Origin: JAEUJM01 sp044221555
GTDB lineage: Bacteria > Actinomycetota > Acidimicrobiia > Acidimicrobiales > DATDAH01
Direction: 5' to 3'
DNA length: 61,794 nt
Assembly: GCA_044221555.1 (NCBI GenBank)
Contig: JBGAOY010000024.1
Span: forward strand, 1 to 61,794
Each line of letters begins with the position of its first letter. The first letter of the stretch is position 1. Under the pieces are notes generated by a model. That model did not search any database and was not told where the DNA came from. It worked only from the letters and a program-made list of their open reading frames with translations. Positions 39,890-49,231 of this stretch are shown here, piece after piece. A program made the translations under genes and the position numbers.

Positions 39890-42280
39890 ATGTCGATCGA
39901 CACGGTCGCGCCCTCGCCCGCCCCCGAGTCCACCGGGCCGTTCCACGCCCGGGCCGGCAGCACCCCGCCACCGGCGGTGCCCGACTCGCTCGGCTACCGC
40001 ATCAAGAACCGTCTCCTCGGCCCGCCGCTGCACACCGACCGCCTGGCCGAGGAACGCCTGGGCAAGCCGACCGCGCTGGCCGTGTTCGCCTCGGACAACC
40101 TGTCCTCGTCGGCCTACGCCACCGAGGAGATCCTGCGGGTGCTCATCCCCGCCGTGGGTGTGGCCGCCTTCTCGCTGGTGGTGCCGCTGACGGTGGCGAT
40201 GCTGGTGGTGCTCGGCTTCCTGATCCTCTCGTACCGCCAGACGATCAAGGCCTACCCGAGTGCCGGCGGCGCCTACATCGTCACCCGCGACAACTTCGGC
40301 CTGCTCCCCGCCCAGGTGGCGGGCGTGGCGCTGCTCACCGACTACATCCTGACCGTGGCCGTGTCGGTGGCCGCGGGCACCGCGGCGCTCACGTCGGCCG
40401 CTCCGGTGCTCGACCCCTACCGGGTGCCGATCTCGGTGGCGTTCATCGTGATCATCGCCTTCGGCAACCTCCGCGGGGTGCGCGAGTCGGGGAAGATCTT
40501 CGCCCTCCCCACCTACTTCTTCATCGGCTGCATGGCCGTCCTGCTGGGTGTCGGCTTCTTCCGCATGGCCTTCGGCGGGCTGCCGGTGGACGCCATGGGG
40601 CAGCCGGGGATGGTCCCCGCCGGTTCGCCCGGCGACGGCATCCTGTACGGCGCGGCGCTCTTCGTCGTGCTCCACGCGTTCGCGTCCGGCGGCGCCGCGG
40701 TGACCGGCGTCGAGGCCATCTCGAACGGCGTGCCCGCGTTCCGCGAGCCGGCGTGGAAGAACGCCAGGGAGACCCTGGTGGTCATGGGTGTGACCCTGGG
40801 CGCGATGTTCCTGGGCCTGTCGGTGCTGGCGGCCAAGGTGCATGCGACACCGTTCGAGGAGGGCACGCCCACCGTGATCTCGCAGGTGGGGAAGCTGGTC
40901 TTCGGGTCCGGACCGGCCGGCCACCTCGCCTTCTACGCCCTCCAGGCGGGGACCCTGCTGATCCTCGTGCTCGCGGCCAACACGAGCTTCGCCGACTTCC
41001 CCCGCCTGGCCAGCTTCCACGCGGGTGACAACTTCATGCCCCGCCAGCTCACCAAGCGCGGCCACAAGCTCGTGTTCTCCAACGGCATCCTGGCCCTCTC
41101 GGCGGCGGCCATCGTGTTGATCCTCGTCACCGGGGCCAAGGTCGACCGCCTCATCCCGCTCTACGCCATCGGGGTGTTCACGAGCTTCACCCTCTCCCAG
41201 GCGGGCATGACCCGCCACCACTGGCGCCTGCGCGAGCCCGGGTGGCGCATGGGCATGGCCATCAACGGCATCGGTGCGCTGATGACCTTGGTGGTCGACA
41301 TCATCATCGGCGTCACCAAGTTCGTGCACGGTGCCTGGGTGATCATCGTGCTGGTGCCCGTGATGGTGGCCGCCCTCGTCCGGTTGAACCGCCAGTACGA
41401 GGCCGAGGCGGCCGAGCTCGAGCACGGCGCGCCCCAGGCGGCCGAGGCGCCGGTGCTGCGGCGCCACGTGGTGCTCGTGCTGGTGGACCAACTCGACCTG
41501 GCCTCGGCTCGGGCCATCCAGTACGCGCGGGCGCTGAACCCCGACGAGTTGCGGGCGGTGCACTTCGACCTCGACCCGATCCGCACGGAGGACCTCAGCG
41601 AGGCGTGGCGGCGGCTCGGCTTCACCCGTCTCAGCCTCGATCTCGTCGCCTGCGTCGACCGCAACATCCCCCGGGCCGTCGTCGCGCTGGCCAACCGCGA
41701 GCGCGCCGACGGTGACACCGAGGTGAGCGTGCTGATCCCGCGTCGTGAGTACACCCGCTTCTGGCACCGCCTCCTGCACGACCGCACGTCGGACTCGATC
41801 GCCGAGGCACTCGCCATGCTCCCCCACTGCAACGTCACGGTGGTGCCGTACCATCTCGGCGCGCTCGAGACCGCGCCGGACTCGCACCACACCGGGTCCG
41901 CCGCCCCCGACGGGAGCCCGAGCGACCAGGACGAGCTCGGCAACGGCAACGGCAACGGGACCAGGACGCGGCGCCGGCCCGCCCGCCTCGACGAGGGGCT
42001 GGCCCCCCTCGAAGGCGGACAGGCAATCGCCACGATCGAGCACCGCCAGCACGTGCTGATCGGCGGCACGATCCAGCAGGTCCGCGTCCAGCCGTGGGCC
42101 GGCGTGGCCACGTTGGAGTGCACCGTCGACGACGGGACGGGGACGATCTCGGTCGTGTTCCTCGGCCGGCGCCGGGTACCGGGGATGAAGGTGGGCGCCA
42201 AGGTGGCGGTGAGCGGCGTGGTGGGCCTGCACCACGGCCGTGCCGCCATCTTGAACCCCACCTACGAGTTGCGCGCCTGA
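39890..42280 (+). CDS. APC-superfamily permease fused to a C-terminal OB-fold domain
   Basis: The 796-residue protein has three parts. Residues 1-500 are a 12-helix amino acid/K+ type APC permease (VFASDNLSSSAYATEEILRV, AYPSAGGAYIVTRDNFG, ASFHAGDNFMPRQLTKRG). Residues 505-690 form a cytoplasmic USP-like domain (HVVLVLVDQLDLASARAIQY). After an Asn/Gly/Arg linker near 700, residues 720-796 form an OB fold (IQQVRVQPWAGVATLECTVDD, VGAKVAVSGVVGLHHGRAAI, LNPTYEL) of the tRNA-anticodon/nucleic-acid type. Ordinary actinobacterial APC permeases of this subgroup stop after the USP-like part. As I recall, a free OB-fold gene sits near such permeases and TrkA genes in Streptomyces and mycobacteria, so this may be a fusion of those neighbours. 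Substrate unknown. Confidence 0.9.
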   Translation: MSIDTVAPSPAPESTGPFHARAGSTPPPAVPDSLGYRIKNRLLGPPLHTDRLAEERLGKPTALAVFASDNLSSSAYATEEILRVLIPAVGVAAFSLVVPLTVAMLVVLGFLILSYRQTIKAYPSAGGAYIVTRDNFGLLPAQVAGVALLTDYILTVAVSVAAGTAALTSAAPVLDPYRVPISVAFIVIIAFGNLRGVRESGKIFALPTYFFIGCMAVLLGVGFFRMAFGGLPVDAMGQPGMVPAGSPGDGILYGAALFVVLHAFASGGAAVTGVEAISNGVPAFREPAWKNARETLVVMGVTLGAMFLGLSVLAAKVHATPFEEGTPTVISQVGKLVFGSGPAGHLAFYALQAGTLLILVLAANTSFADFPRLASFHAGDNFMPRQLTKRGHKLVFSNGILALSAAAIVLILVTGAKVDRLIPLYAIGVFTSFTLSQAGMTRHHWRLREPGWRMGMAINGIGALMTLVVDIIIGVTKFVHGAWVIIVLVPVMVAALVRLNRQYEAEAAELEHGAPQAAEAPVLRRHVVLVLVDQLDLASARAIQYARALNPDELRAVHFDLDPIRTEDLSEAWRRLGFTRLSLDLVACVDRNIPRAVVALANRERADGDTEVSVLIPRREYTRFWHRLLHDRTSDSIAEALAMLPHCNVTVVPYHLGALETAPDSHHTGSAAPDGSPSDQDELGNGNGNGTRTRRRPARLDEGLAPLEGGQAIATIEHRQHVLIGGTIQQVRVQPWAGVATLECTVDDGTGTISVVFLGRRRVPGMKVGAKVAVSGVVGLHHGRAAILNPTYELRA

Positions 42281-42331
42281 GCCGCCCGGAACGGGTTCGC
42301 CTCAGGGCCATCGCCCCGCCATGATGCGGGC

Positions 42332-43690
42332 GTGACCGAACCGACGACGCAGGCGCCGGTCGGTCACTGGGACCGGTCGATCGTCGCGCTGCTCCTGAGC
42401 GTGTTCTGCGCCTCGTCCGCCGCGTTCGCGGGGGTGACCGCGCTCGGCATCCAGGTGTTCGACCTCACCGGCCGCGAGATCGACCTGGGCCTGCTCGGCC
42501 TGGCCGAGTTCGCCCCGGCGGCCCTGCTCGTGCTGGTGACCGGATCGGTGGCCGACCGCTACGACCGCCGGCGGGTCACCGCCGCCGGTGCGCTGGGCGA
42601 GGCCGTCGTGGCCCTCGTGCTGGCGTGGTACGCCACCACCACACCGACCGCGGTGGCACCCATCTTCGTGCTGGTGGTGGCCTTCGGCACCGCACGGTCG
42701 TTCGTGGCCCCGGCCTCACGATCGCTCCCCGCCGACATCATGGCCCCGGAGGACCTGCCGTGGCTGACCGCCCGCCACTCGGCGACCTGGCAGGTGGCGA
42801 TCATCTTCGGCCCCGTGCTGGGCGGCACCCTCTACGCCGTCGACGTGGCCCTGCCCTACGTGGCCATGGCACTGCTGCTCGTGACCGCTGCGATCTCGAT
42901 CAGCCTCGTACGGGTCCGCCCCGGGGCGCACAACCTGGTGACCGAGGCCGCCGAGGCGCAGGACACCCAACTCCGGGGCGCTCCCCTGCTCGACGAGACC
43001 GTCGGCGACGCCGCCAGGGACGCGCTGGAGGAGCCGGCGGGCCCCACCCGGCTCGGCGACGCGCTCGAGGGGCTGCGGTTCATCCGTCATCACCCGGTGT
43101 TGCTCGGGGCCATCTCCCTCGACCTGTTCGCGGTCCTGTTCGGCGGCGCCATCGCCCTGCTCCCCGCCATCGCCGAGGAGCGGCTGGGGGTGGGCGCTGT
43201 GGGCCTGGGCTGGCTCCGGGCGGCGGGCGGGATCGGGGCGGGAGCGGTGACGTTGCGCCTGGCCCGCCACCCGGTATCGCGGAAGGTCGGCCGCACGCTG
43301 CTCGCGGTCGTCGCCGTGTTCGGTCTCGGCACCGTGGTGCTCGGCGTGACCACCAGCTACGCCGTCGCCTTCGCCGCCATGATCGTGCTGTCCGGCGCCG
43401 ACGCGGTGAGCGTGTTCATCCGGGCGACCCTCGTGCCGCTCGTCACGCCACCCGAGAAGCGCGGGCGGGTGTTCGCGGTCGAGAACGTGTTCATCGGTGG
43501 CTCGAACGAGCTGGGTGCCTTCGAGTCGGGCGTGGCCGGCCAGGTGCTGGGGGCCGGCGGAGCCGTGGTGCTCGGCGGCATCGCGACCATGGTGATCTCG
43601 GCCGGGTGGTGGGTGTTCTTCCCGGCCCTGCGCGACGTCGACCGCTTCCCCGGATCAGTCGACGAGAGCGCGCCGCCCGCCGACGCCTGA
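42332..43690 (+). CDS. MFS exporter (EntS-like)
   Basis: The 452-residue transporter has about 12 membrane helices. The loop VADRYDRRRVTAAGALGEA is MFS motif A, and the later TLVPLVTPPEKRGRVFAVENVFIGGSNELG is typical of the MFS_3 enterobactin/drug exporter group. A charged loop of about 50 residues (AQDTQLRGAPLLDETVGDAA) divides the halves. Start GTG 42332. It follows the APC-OB gene by 51 bp and may share its transcript. A perfect 19-bp-stem hairpin ends the unit. Confidence 0.91.
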   Translation: MTEPTTQAPVGHWDRSIVALLLSVFCASSAAFAGVTALGIQVFDLTGREIDLGLLGLAEFAPAALLVLVTGSVADRYDRRRVTAAGALGEAVVALVLAWYATTTPTAVAPIFVLVVAFGTARSFVAPASRSLPADIMAPEDLPWLTARHSATWQVAIIFGPVLGGTLYAVDVALPYVAMALLLVTAAISISLVRVRPGAHNLVTEAAEAQDTQLRGAPLLDETVGDAARDALEEPAGPTRLGDALEGLRFIRHHPVLLGAISLDLFAVLFGGAIALLPAIAEERLGVGAVGLGWLRAAGGIGAGAVTLRLARHPVSRKVGRTLLAVVAVFGLGTVVLGVTTSYAVAFAAMIVLSGADAVSVFIRATLVPLVTPPEKRGRVFAVENVFIGGSNELGAFESGVAGQVLGAGGAVVLGGIATMVISAGWWVFFPALRDVDRFPGSVDESAPPADA

Positions 43691-43705
43691 CCCTCACGAC
43701 CCGTT

Positions 43706-43749
43706 CTGGCACCGGATTTCGGGGTGGGAGCCCCGAAATCCGGTGCCAG
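43706..43749. terminator. perfect 19-bp inverted repeat, terminator or mobile palindrome
   Basis: CTGGCACCGGATTTCGGGG and its exact reverse complement flank the 6-base loop TGGGAG, between convergent genes ending at 43690 and 43769. It is ideal as a bidirectional terminator. Its perfection and its 15-bp similarity to 17995-18009 also allow a REP-like dispersed palindrome. Confidence 0.7.
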
Positions 43750-43768
43750 TTCACACCAAACCCTGCGG

Positions 43769-44971
43769 TCAGGCCGCCTTCTCGAGGATGTGCACGCCAC
43801 AGGCCGATCCCAGGCCGATGACGTGGGCCAGGCCCACCTTGGCACCCTCGATCTGGCGGTCGCCGGCCTCGCCCCGCAGGTGGTGGCAGACCTCCCAGAT
43901 GTTGGCGATGCCCGTCGCCGCGATGGGGTGGCCCTTCGACTCGAGACCGCCCGACACGTTCACCGGCGTCGAGCCGTCACGCCAGGTGGCACCCGACTCG
44001 AAGAAGGGCACCGCCTCACCGGGCGCGCACAGCATCAGGTTGTCGTAGTGCACCAACTCGGCCGTGGCGAAGCAGTCGTGCAATTCGACCAGGTCGAGAT
44101 CCTCGGGCGACACGCCGGCCTGCTCGTACGCAGTGGTGGCGGCGCGGCGGGTGAGCGTGTTGACGTCGGGCAGCACCTGGCACCCCTCCTGCCACGGGTC
44201 GCTGGTGAGCACCGAGGCCGACACCTTGACCGCGCGACGGCGCTGGTCGGGGTCGAGGGTCTTCAGCTTGGCGTCGGAGACGACCACCGCGGCCGCGGCG
44301 CCGTCGCAGTTGGCCGAGCACATGGGCCGGGTGTTGGGGTAGGCGATCATGATGTCGCCCATGATCTGCTCGAGGCTCATGGCCTTCGAGTAGGCCGCGA
44401 GCGGGTTGAGGGTGGAGTGCGAGTGGTTCTTCTCGCTGATCCGAGCGAAGAGCTCGAAGGTGGCGCCGCCGTGCTCGTAGCCGTACTCCATGCCCACCTG
44501 GGCGAAGACGCCCGGCATGATCTCGGTGCCGATGCGACCGTCCACCGGGGCGACCGCCCCGTACCGGCCCTTGGGCGTCCAGGTGTCGGAGTCGTCCTTG
44601 CGGCTCCCTCCGGACAGGAGGCCGGCGCCCGCCAGCTTCTCGACGCCCACGGCGAGCCCCATGTCGCACTCTCCGGCCTTGACGGCCATGATCGCCGTGC
44701 GCAGCGCGGTGGCACCCGTGGCACAGGCGTTGGCCACGTTGTAGACGGGGATGCCGGTCTGGCCGATCTGCTTCTGCAGCTGCTGGCCCACGCCCGCGGC
44801 CGCGCCCATCAGGTTCCCGGCCGCGAGCACGCCCATGTCCTGGATGGTGACGCCGCCGTCGGCGAGCGCCCCCATGGCCGCCTCGGCGGCCAGGTCGATG
44901 ACGTCGTCGTCAGGGCGCTTGCCGAACTTGGTCATCTTGATGCCGAGGATCCAGATGTCGTCGCTAGCCAT
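43769..44971 (-). CDS. thiolase/SCP-x type acetyl-CoA acetyltransferase
   Basis: The 400-residue thiolase-superfamily protein has the nucleophile region YNVANACATGATALRTAIMAV, CDGAAAAVVVSD, LVELHDCFATAELVHYD and the late GGLESKGHPIAATGIANIWEV and LGSACGVHILEK. It lacks the classic CEHM motif and fits the SCP-x/thiolase-like group that, with DUF35 proteins, cleaves steroid or branched acyl-CoAs. ATG 44971 (ASDDIWILG) is chosen; TGATG overlaps the DUF35 stop, so both are co-translated. It ends facing the MFS gene with a hairpin between them. Confidence 0.88.
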   Translation of the reverse strand: MASDDIWILGIKMTKFGKRPDDDVIDLAAEAAMGALADGGVTIQDMGVLAAGNLMGAAAGVGQQLQKQIGQTGIPVYNVANACATGATALRTAIMAVKAGECDMGLAVGVEKLAGAGLLSGGSRKDDSDTWTPKGRYGAVAPVDGRIGTEIMPGVFAQVGMEYGYEHGGATFELFARISEKNHSHSTLNPLAAYSKAMSLEQIMGDIMIAYPNTRPMCSANCDGAAAAVVVSDAKLKTLDPDQRRRAVKVSASVLTSDPWQEGCQVLPDVNTLTRRAATTAYEQAGVSPEDLDLVELHDCFATAELVHYDNLMLCAPGEAVPFFESGATWRDGSTPVNVSGGLESKGHPIAATGIANIWEVCHHLRGEAGDRQIEGAKVGLAHVIGLGSACGVHILEKAA

Positions 44972-45372
44972 CAGTGGGCCTCCAGGGGTGCGAAGCCGAA
45001 GCCGATGGCCTCGGTGCCGGCGCTGTCCTCGCCGATCGGGAACGTGGTGAGCTTGACCTTCATCCCGAGCGTGACGTGCTCGGGGTCGGGCTCGACGTCG
45101 ACGACGTTGGCCCGCACCTGGGTGCCGTCGCAGTCGATCACCCCGGCCACGAAGGGCACGGGGATGCCGGGGGCGGCGAAGGCCACGATCGTGAACGAGC
45201 GGACCACCCCCTCGGTGGCGATGGGCACCTTGGTGAAGCCGGTGCCACCGCACGACGCGCACGCGTTGCGGCGGTCGAAGAAGCGTGCACCGCACGTCGT
45301 GCACTCGTTCGCCTGCAGGTGGGGCTCGTCGCCCAGCACCAGGTAGTCCACCAGGGGGACCTGTTCGGCCAC
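44971..45372 (-). CDS. zinc-ribbon/OB-fold (DUF35) thiolase partner
   Basis: The 133-residue protein has a rubredoxin-like zinc ribbon, CTTCGARFFDRRNACASCG, near 24-42 and then an OB fold (GVVRSFTIVAFAAPGIPVPFVAG). DUF35 proteins sit beside thiolases or MaoC hydratases, often bind them, and may deliver acyl-CoA. GTG 45372 is supported by GGAGG six bases upstream. It overlaps the thiolase start (TGATG). Confidence 0.9.
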   Translation of the reverse strand: MAEQVPLVDYLVLGDEPHLQANECTTCGARFFDRRNACASCGGTGFTKVPIATEGVVRSFTIVAFAAPGIPVPFVAGVIDCDGTQVRANVVDVEPDPEHVTLGMKVKLTTFPIGEDSAGTEAIGFGFAPLEAH

Positions 45373-45456
45373 GCTGAACCTCCGGTCGTTCGGGACCCGC
45401 AAAGTAGCCGATCGATCGTGTGGGCCCCCACTGACGGTGTGGGCCACGATGGGACG

Positions 45457-46167
45457 GTGCTCGCCCTGCTGCTGCCGCCGTCCGAGGGGAAGGCCCCCGG
45501 CGGTTCCGGGCGGGGGTGGGACCCGGCCTCGGGGCGGTTCGGAGGGTTGGCCGACCGACGCCTGGCCGTGGCCACGGCGCTCGCCGAGATCGACGGTGGC
45601 AGCGAGAAGATGCTCGGTGCCCGCGGCGAGCTGCTCGACCGGGCGCGGGCCGCCAACCGCTCCGTCGTCGGCGCGCCCACCCTTCCGGCCTGGCGCCGCT
45701 TCACGGGGGTCGTGTGGACCGCGCTCGACCCGCCGACGTTGTCGTCCGAGGCGAAGCGGCGGGCACGCGCCTCGGTGGTGGTCGTCTCGGCCCTGACCGG
45801 GCTGACCGCGTGGAGCGACCCCGTGCCCGACTTCCGCCTGAAGCTCTCCGCACGGGCACCTGGCCTGGGCCGCCTCGACGCCTTCTGGCGCGAGCCACTG
45901 TCGATCGCACTCAACCGGCACGTGACCCGCCGGACGGTGATCGACCTGTTGCCGAACGAGCACCGCGCCGCATGGATGCCCGACCCGGCGCGCTACCGGT
46001 TGCTGCGACCCCAGTTCACGACCCGGTCCGGGGCGCCCGGCGGTCACGCCGCGAAGCACGCCAAGGGGCTCCTGGCCCGTGCGCTGCTCGACGGCGAGGA
46101 CGTCGACGAGGTGCTGGCCACCTTCCAGGACGACCTCCTGCACTTCGAGGTCGAAGAGGTGCGCTGA
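45457..46167 (+). CDS. yaaA: YaaA (DUF328) peroxide-response family protein
   Basis: The 236-residue protein starts LALLLPPSEGKAPGG, the YaaA LPPSEGK signature. It has blocks GVVWTALDPPTLSSEAKRRARA, DFRLKLSARAPGLGRLDAFWRE and a C-terminal FTTRSGAPGGHAAKHAKGLLARALL. E. coli YaaA lowers free iron during peroxide stress and binds DNA. The family is about 250 residues. GTG 45457 is chosen. It diverges from DUF35/thiolase and converges with the PhoD gene, with 4 bp between stops. Confidence 0.9.
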   Translation: MLALLLPPSEGKAPGGSGRGWDPASGRFGGLADRRLAVATALAEIDGGSEKMLGARGELLDRARAANRSVVGAPTLPAWRRFTGVVWTALDPPTLSSEAKRRARASVVVVSALTGLTAWSDPVPDFRLKLSARAPGLGRLDAFWREPLSIALNRHVTRRTVIDLLPNEHRAAWMPDPARYRLLRPQFTTRSGAPGGHAAKHAKGLLARALLDGEDVDEVLATFQDDLLHFEVEEVR

Positions 46168-46171
46168 GCGG

Positions 46172-47794
46172 TCAGGCCCCGCCCGCGCCGAAGGGATCGA
46201 GGTCCTGCACCTGCAGCCCGCCCCCCGGACGGGCGACGGCGGTGGCGGCCACCTGCACGCTGCTGTCGCCGTCCGTGTGGTCCGACACCAGTCGGTACTC
46301 CGCCGTCCAGTCGTCGGGGGTCACCGTGTTCAGCACCCAGCCCCGGTGGCCGGCCTCCGAATACTTGATGTGGTCGTTGTGCTCCCGCAGCACCGGCTCG
46401 ACCGCGGCCAGCAGATCGCCGTCGGAGCCGACGCCCGGTGCCACGAACTCGACCCCCACCTGCCCGGACGAGGGATCGTCGAAGTCCTCGCGCAGCTCGG
46501 CGGCCCAGCTGCTGTGCACGTCACCGGTCAGCACCACCGGCGACCCGTGCGCCGGCGCCAGCGACTCGAACAAGCGCCCGCGAGCGGCCGGGTACCCGTC
46601 CCACTGGTCGAGGTTCCAGATGACGTCGTCCCCCTCGGCGAACCGCCACTGGTGCAGGACGATCTGCTGGGCCAGCACGTGCCAGGTCGTGGACCGCCCC
46701 AGCCCCTCGTCCAACCACGCCTCCTGATCCTCGCCGAGGACCGTGGTGCTGGCCGCCGTGCTGGCGTCGCACCGGCGGCCGGGGCCCAGGCCGGCCGGCG
46801 AGCACTCGAGCGACGTGCGGTACTGGCGGGTGTCGAGCGCATGGATCGTGGCCAGGTCACCGACGTCGAAGCGCCGGTAGATGGCCAGATCGGGCCCCTC
46901 GGGAGGGCCGAGGCGGACCGGCATGTTCTCCCACCAGGCCTGGTAGGCGGCCGCCCGACGTTCGAGCAGCGCGGCCGAGTCCGCCGACTCGCTCTCGGGG
47001 TCGGGGACGTCGGAGACGTAGTTGTTCGACACCTCGTGGTCGTCCCAGATCACGATCCACGGCGCCACCGCGTGGGCCCGGCGCAGGTGGGGGTCGGTTC
47101 GGTAGAGGGCGTAGTGGTAGCGGTAGTCGTCGAGGGTGATCGCGGTGATGACCCCGGGCCGCACGTCGCCCCCAGGGTGCTCGTAGATGTAGTCGCCCAG
47201 GAACACGACCAGATCGGGCTCCTGCTCGGCCAGATCGCGGTAGGCGGCGTAGCGGGCGGCGTCGTACTGGGCGCAGCTCACCTGGCCGATCGTGAACGCG
47301 TCCGGGGTGGTGCCGGCGGCGGGGAGGGTGCGGGTGCGGGCCCACTGGGTGCGGAAGTCGCCCACCGAGAACCGGTAGCGGAAGGCGGTGCCGGGCTCGA
47401 GCCCGGTGACGTCCTGATGCACCGAGTGCCCGTGCTCACGGGCGGCCACGGCGACGCCATCGGCCACGGGCTCGTGACCGTCGGCCGTCTGCACCTCCCA
47501 CCGGACGGGCACGTCGACCCGCGGCATGCCCCCCTTCGCCGCCAGCGGGTCGGGGGCGAGCCGGGTCCAGAGCACCACGGCGTCGGCCAGCGGGTCGCCC
47601 GACGCCACCCCCAGTGTGAAGGGATCGGCAGGCAGGTCGGGCACCGGCAGGGAGCGCGCGGTCGTGGTCGTGGTGGCCGCGCCGCCCGCGGTCTCCCCGT
47701 CGCCGCCGCTCGAGCACCCGACGGCCACCAGGGCCCCCGAGGCGGCCACCCCGGCGAGGAAGCTTCGGCGGCTCAGGCGGTACGACGGTGGCAT
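46172..47794 (-). CDS. phoD: PhoD-like alkaline phosphatase
   Basis: The 540-residue exported enzyme has the twin-arginine signal SRRSFLAGVAASG and a lipobox-like ALVAVGC. A PhoD N-terminal beta domain (FTLGVASGDPLADAVVLWTRL) leads into the phosphatase core: VVFLGDYIYEHPG, WIVIWDDHEVSNN, and late VVLTGDVHSSWAAEL. These supply the Asp, His and Tyr ligands of the Fe/Ca site. It hydrolyses phosphate mono- and diesters outside the cell. ATG 47794. Control by phosphate limitation is usual, but no Pho box was recognised. Confidence 0.94.
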   Translation of the reverse strand: MPPSYRLSRRSFLAGVAASGALVAVGCSSGGDGETAGGAATTTTTARSLPVPDLPADPFTLGVASGDPLADAVVLWTRLAPDPLAAKGGMPRVDVPVRWEVQTADGHEPVADGVAVAAREHGHSVHQDVTGLEPGTAFRYRFSVGDFRTQWARTRTLPAAGTTPDAFTIGQVSCAQYDAARYAAYRDLAEQEPDLVVFLGDYIYEHPGGDVRPGVITAITLDDYRYHYALYRTDPHLRRAHAVAPWIVIWDDHEVSNNYVSDVPDPESESADSAALLERRAAAYQAWWENMPVRLGPPEGPDLAIYRRFDVGDLATIHALDTRQYRTSLECSPAGLGPGRRCDASTAASTTVLGEDQEAWLDEGLGRSTTWHVLAQQIVLHQWRFAEGDDVIWNLDQWDGYPAARGRLFESLAPAHGSPVVLTGDVHSSWAAELREDFDDPSSGQVGVEFVAPGVGSDGDLLAAVEPVLREHNDHIKYSEAGHRGWVLNTVTPDDWTAEYRLVSDHTDGDSSVQVAATAVARPGGGLQVQDLDPFGAGGA

Positions 47795-47914
47795 GGGCCG
47801 GGAATCTAGACGCCGCGTGGTCTCGCCGGCGGTACGACGACCAGCAGCGCCCTCGGCTCGTCCGTGCGGTGCAGGCAACGCGCGTGGGAGCGGCGTGCTG
47901 CTCGACGCCGAGCC

Positions 47915-49231
47915 TCAGAGCAGAGGGTCGCCGGCCACGGGGTGGTGACGCCACCAGGCCCCCAGGTAGGCGGCCGCGGCGAGGTACAGGTGCGCCATCT
48001 CGGGGTCGGCGGTGGCCTGCTGGAGGCACGCGAGCGTGTACTTGGCCAAGTGGGCGTCGGGGTGGGTGGCGGCGTGGTCCACCAGGGCCGCGGCGACCAT
48101 GCCGTCCTCGTCGGCGCCGGCGTGCCAGGCCGCCGCGGCGGCCTCGTCGGGGGTGCCCTCCAGTGCGGCGAACGTGTCGCCCGGGGTGGCGACGGGCTCG
48201 GGCACCCAGTCGGGATCCACGTCGAGCGTTCCCTGCGTGGCCCGGAAACCGAGCACGTAGGTGGCGGCCACCGCCAGCGCATGGTCGGGCCGGCTCGCCA
48301 CCGGGGCCACCGCCAGCAGGCCGTGCGGCATCGTGAGGCAGTGGCTCCAGCCGTAGGGCGCCTCCGCGGGATCGTCCTGCAGCATCGACAGGGCGGCCAT
48401 GCGCAACAGGGCGGTGGCGGCCGAGGTGCGGTCGACACCGTCCAGCGCCGGGCCCAGCACCGCCGCGGCGAGACCGCTGGACTCGGTGAGGTGCATGGTC
48501 GGGTGGATGAAGTTGTTGTCGAGCGGTCCTGGCGACGGCGGCCGCCGCAACGCCTCCACCAACGCGGCGGGTGATGCCGCCCCGGCGCCGCCCCCGCGAT
48601 GCCCGGGCGCGGCATGGGCGAACCACGACAGCTGCCAGTCGGGGTTCCGCGCCAACTCCCGGGCGAAGGCGCGCGCCCCCGGCACGGCCGGTCCGCTGGG
48701 CCCGCCGGCGAACGACAGCAGCTGGTGCAGGAAGATGCCGCCGTGGGCGGCCCCGGCCAGGCTGGGCGTCACCACGTCGACCATCGCGCCGACCAGGTCG
48801 AGCACCCCCATGTGCCTGGCGAGCCATGCGGCGGACTCGTCGGCCCGGTCCATGTCGCCCGCGGTGATCGCGTCGGCGAGTGCCCGCCCCGCGGCGCGGG
48901 GCTCGGCGAAGCCGCCCGGCGCCGTTTCGGCCACCGCGGGGCCCGCCGCCGCGTAGGTGGCGGCGAACCACACCAACCGCTGGCGGGCCAGTCGTCGCGC
49001 CGCCGGCGCCACCCGGCCCAGCAGCGCAGCCCTGGCCATCAGCTCCAGTGGCGCGTGCAGCACGAACGAGTCGGGCGGTGCCTGCTTCGGCCGGTCGACG
49101 ACCGCTGCACAGCGAGCCACGAGGGCGGCGTCGCTGAGCCGGTCCAGGCCCATCGCGTCGTAGGCGACGGCGACCTCGTCGGGGTCGATCGACGTGAGGT
49201 CACCGGGTCGATGCAGTGTCGTCGTGTCCAT
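47915..49231 (-). CDS. unassigned helical protein, possible questin-oxidase-like (DUF4243)
   Basis: The 438-residue soluble protein is almost all helix, rich in Ala and His. It has His/Trp-bearing motifs: SLAGAAHGGIFLHQLLSFAG, FIHPTMHLTESSGLAAAVLG, GWSHCLTMPHGLLAVAPVA and HPDAHLAKYTLACLQQATAD. Repeated His in helices recalls the questin oxidase family (DUF4243), but I cannot confirm it. It has no signal or membrane helix. ATG 49231 is chosen since the 46 residues upstream look unrelated. It diverges from the His-rich membrane protein gene by 138 bp. Confidence 0.7.
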   Translation of the reverse strand: MDTTTLHRPGDLTSIDPDEVAVAYDAMGLDRLSDAALVARCAAVVDRPKQAPPDSFVLHAPLELMARAALLGRVAPAARRLARQRLVWFAATYAAAGPAVAETAPGGFAEPRAAGRALADAITAGDMDRADESAAWLARHMGVLDLVGAMVDVVTPSLAGAAHGGIFLHQLLSFAGGPSGPAVPGARAFARELARNPDWQLSWFAHAAPGHRGGGAGAASPAALVEALRRPPSPGPLDNNFIHPTMHLTESSGLAAAVLGPALDGVDRTSAATALLRMAALSMLQDDPAEAPYGWSHCLTMPHGLLAVAPVASRPDHALAVAATYVLGFRATQGTLDVDPDWVPEPVATPGDTFAALEGTPDEAAAAAWHAGADEDGMVAAALVDHAATHPDAHLAKYTLACLQQATADPEMAHLYLAAAAYLGAWWRHHPVAGDPLL

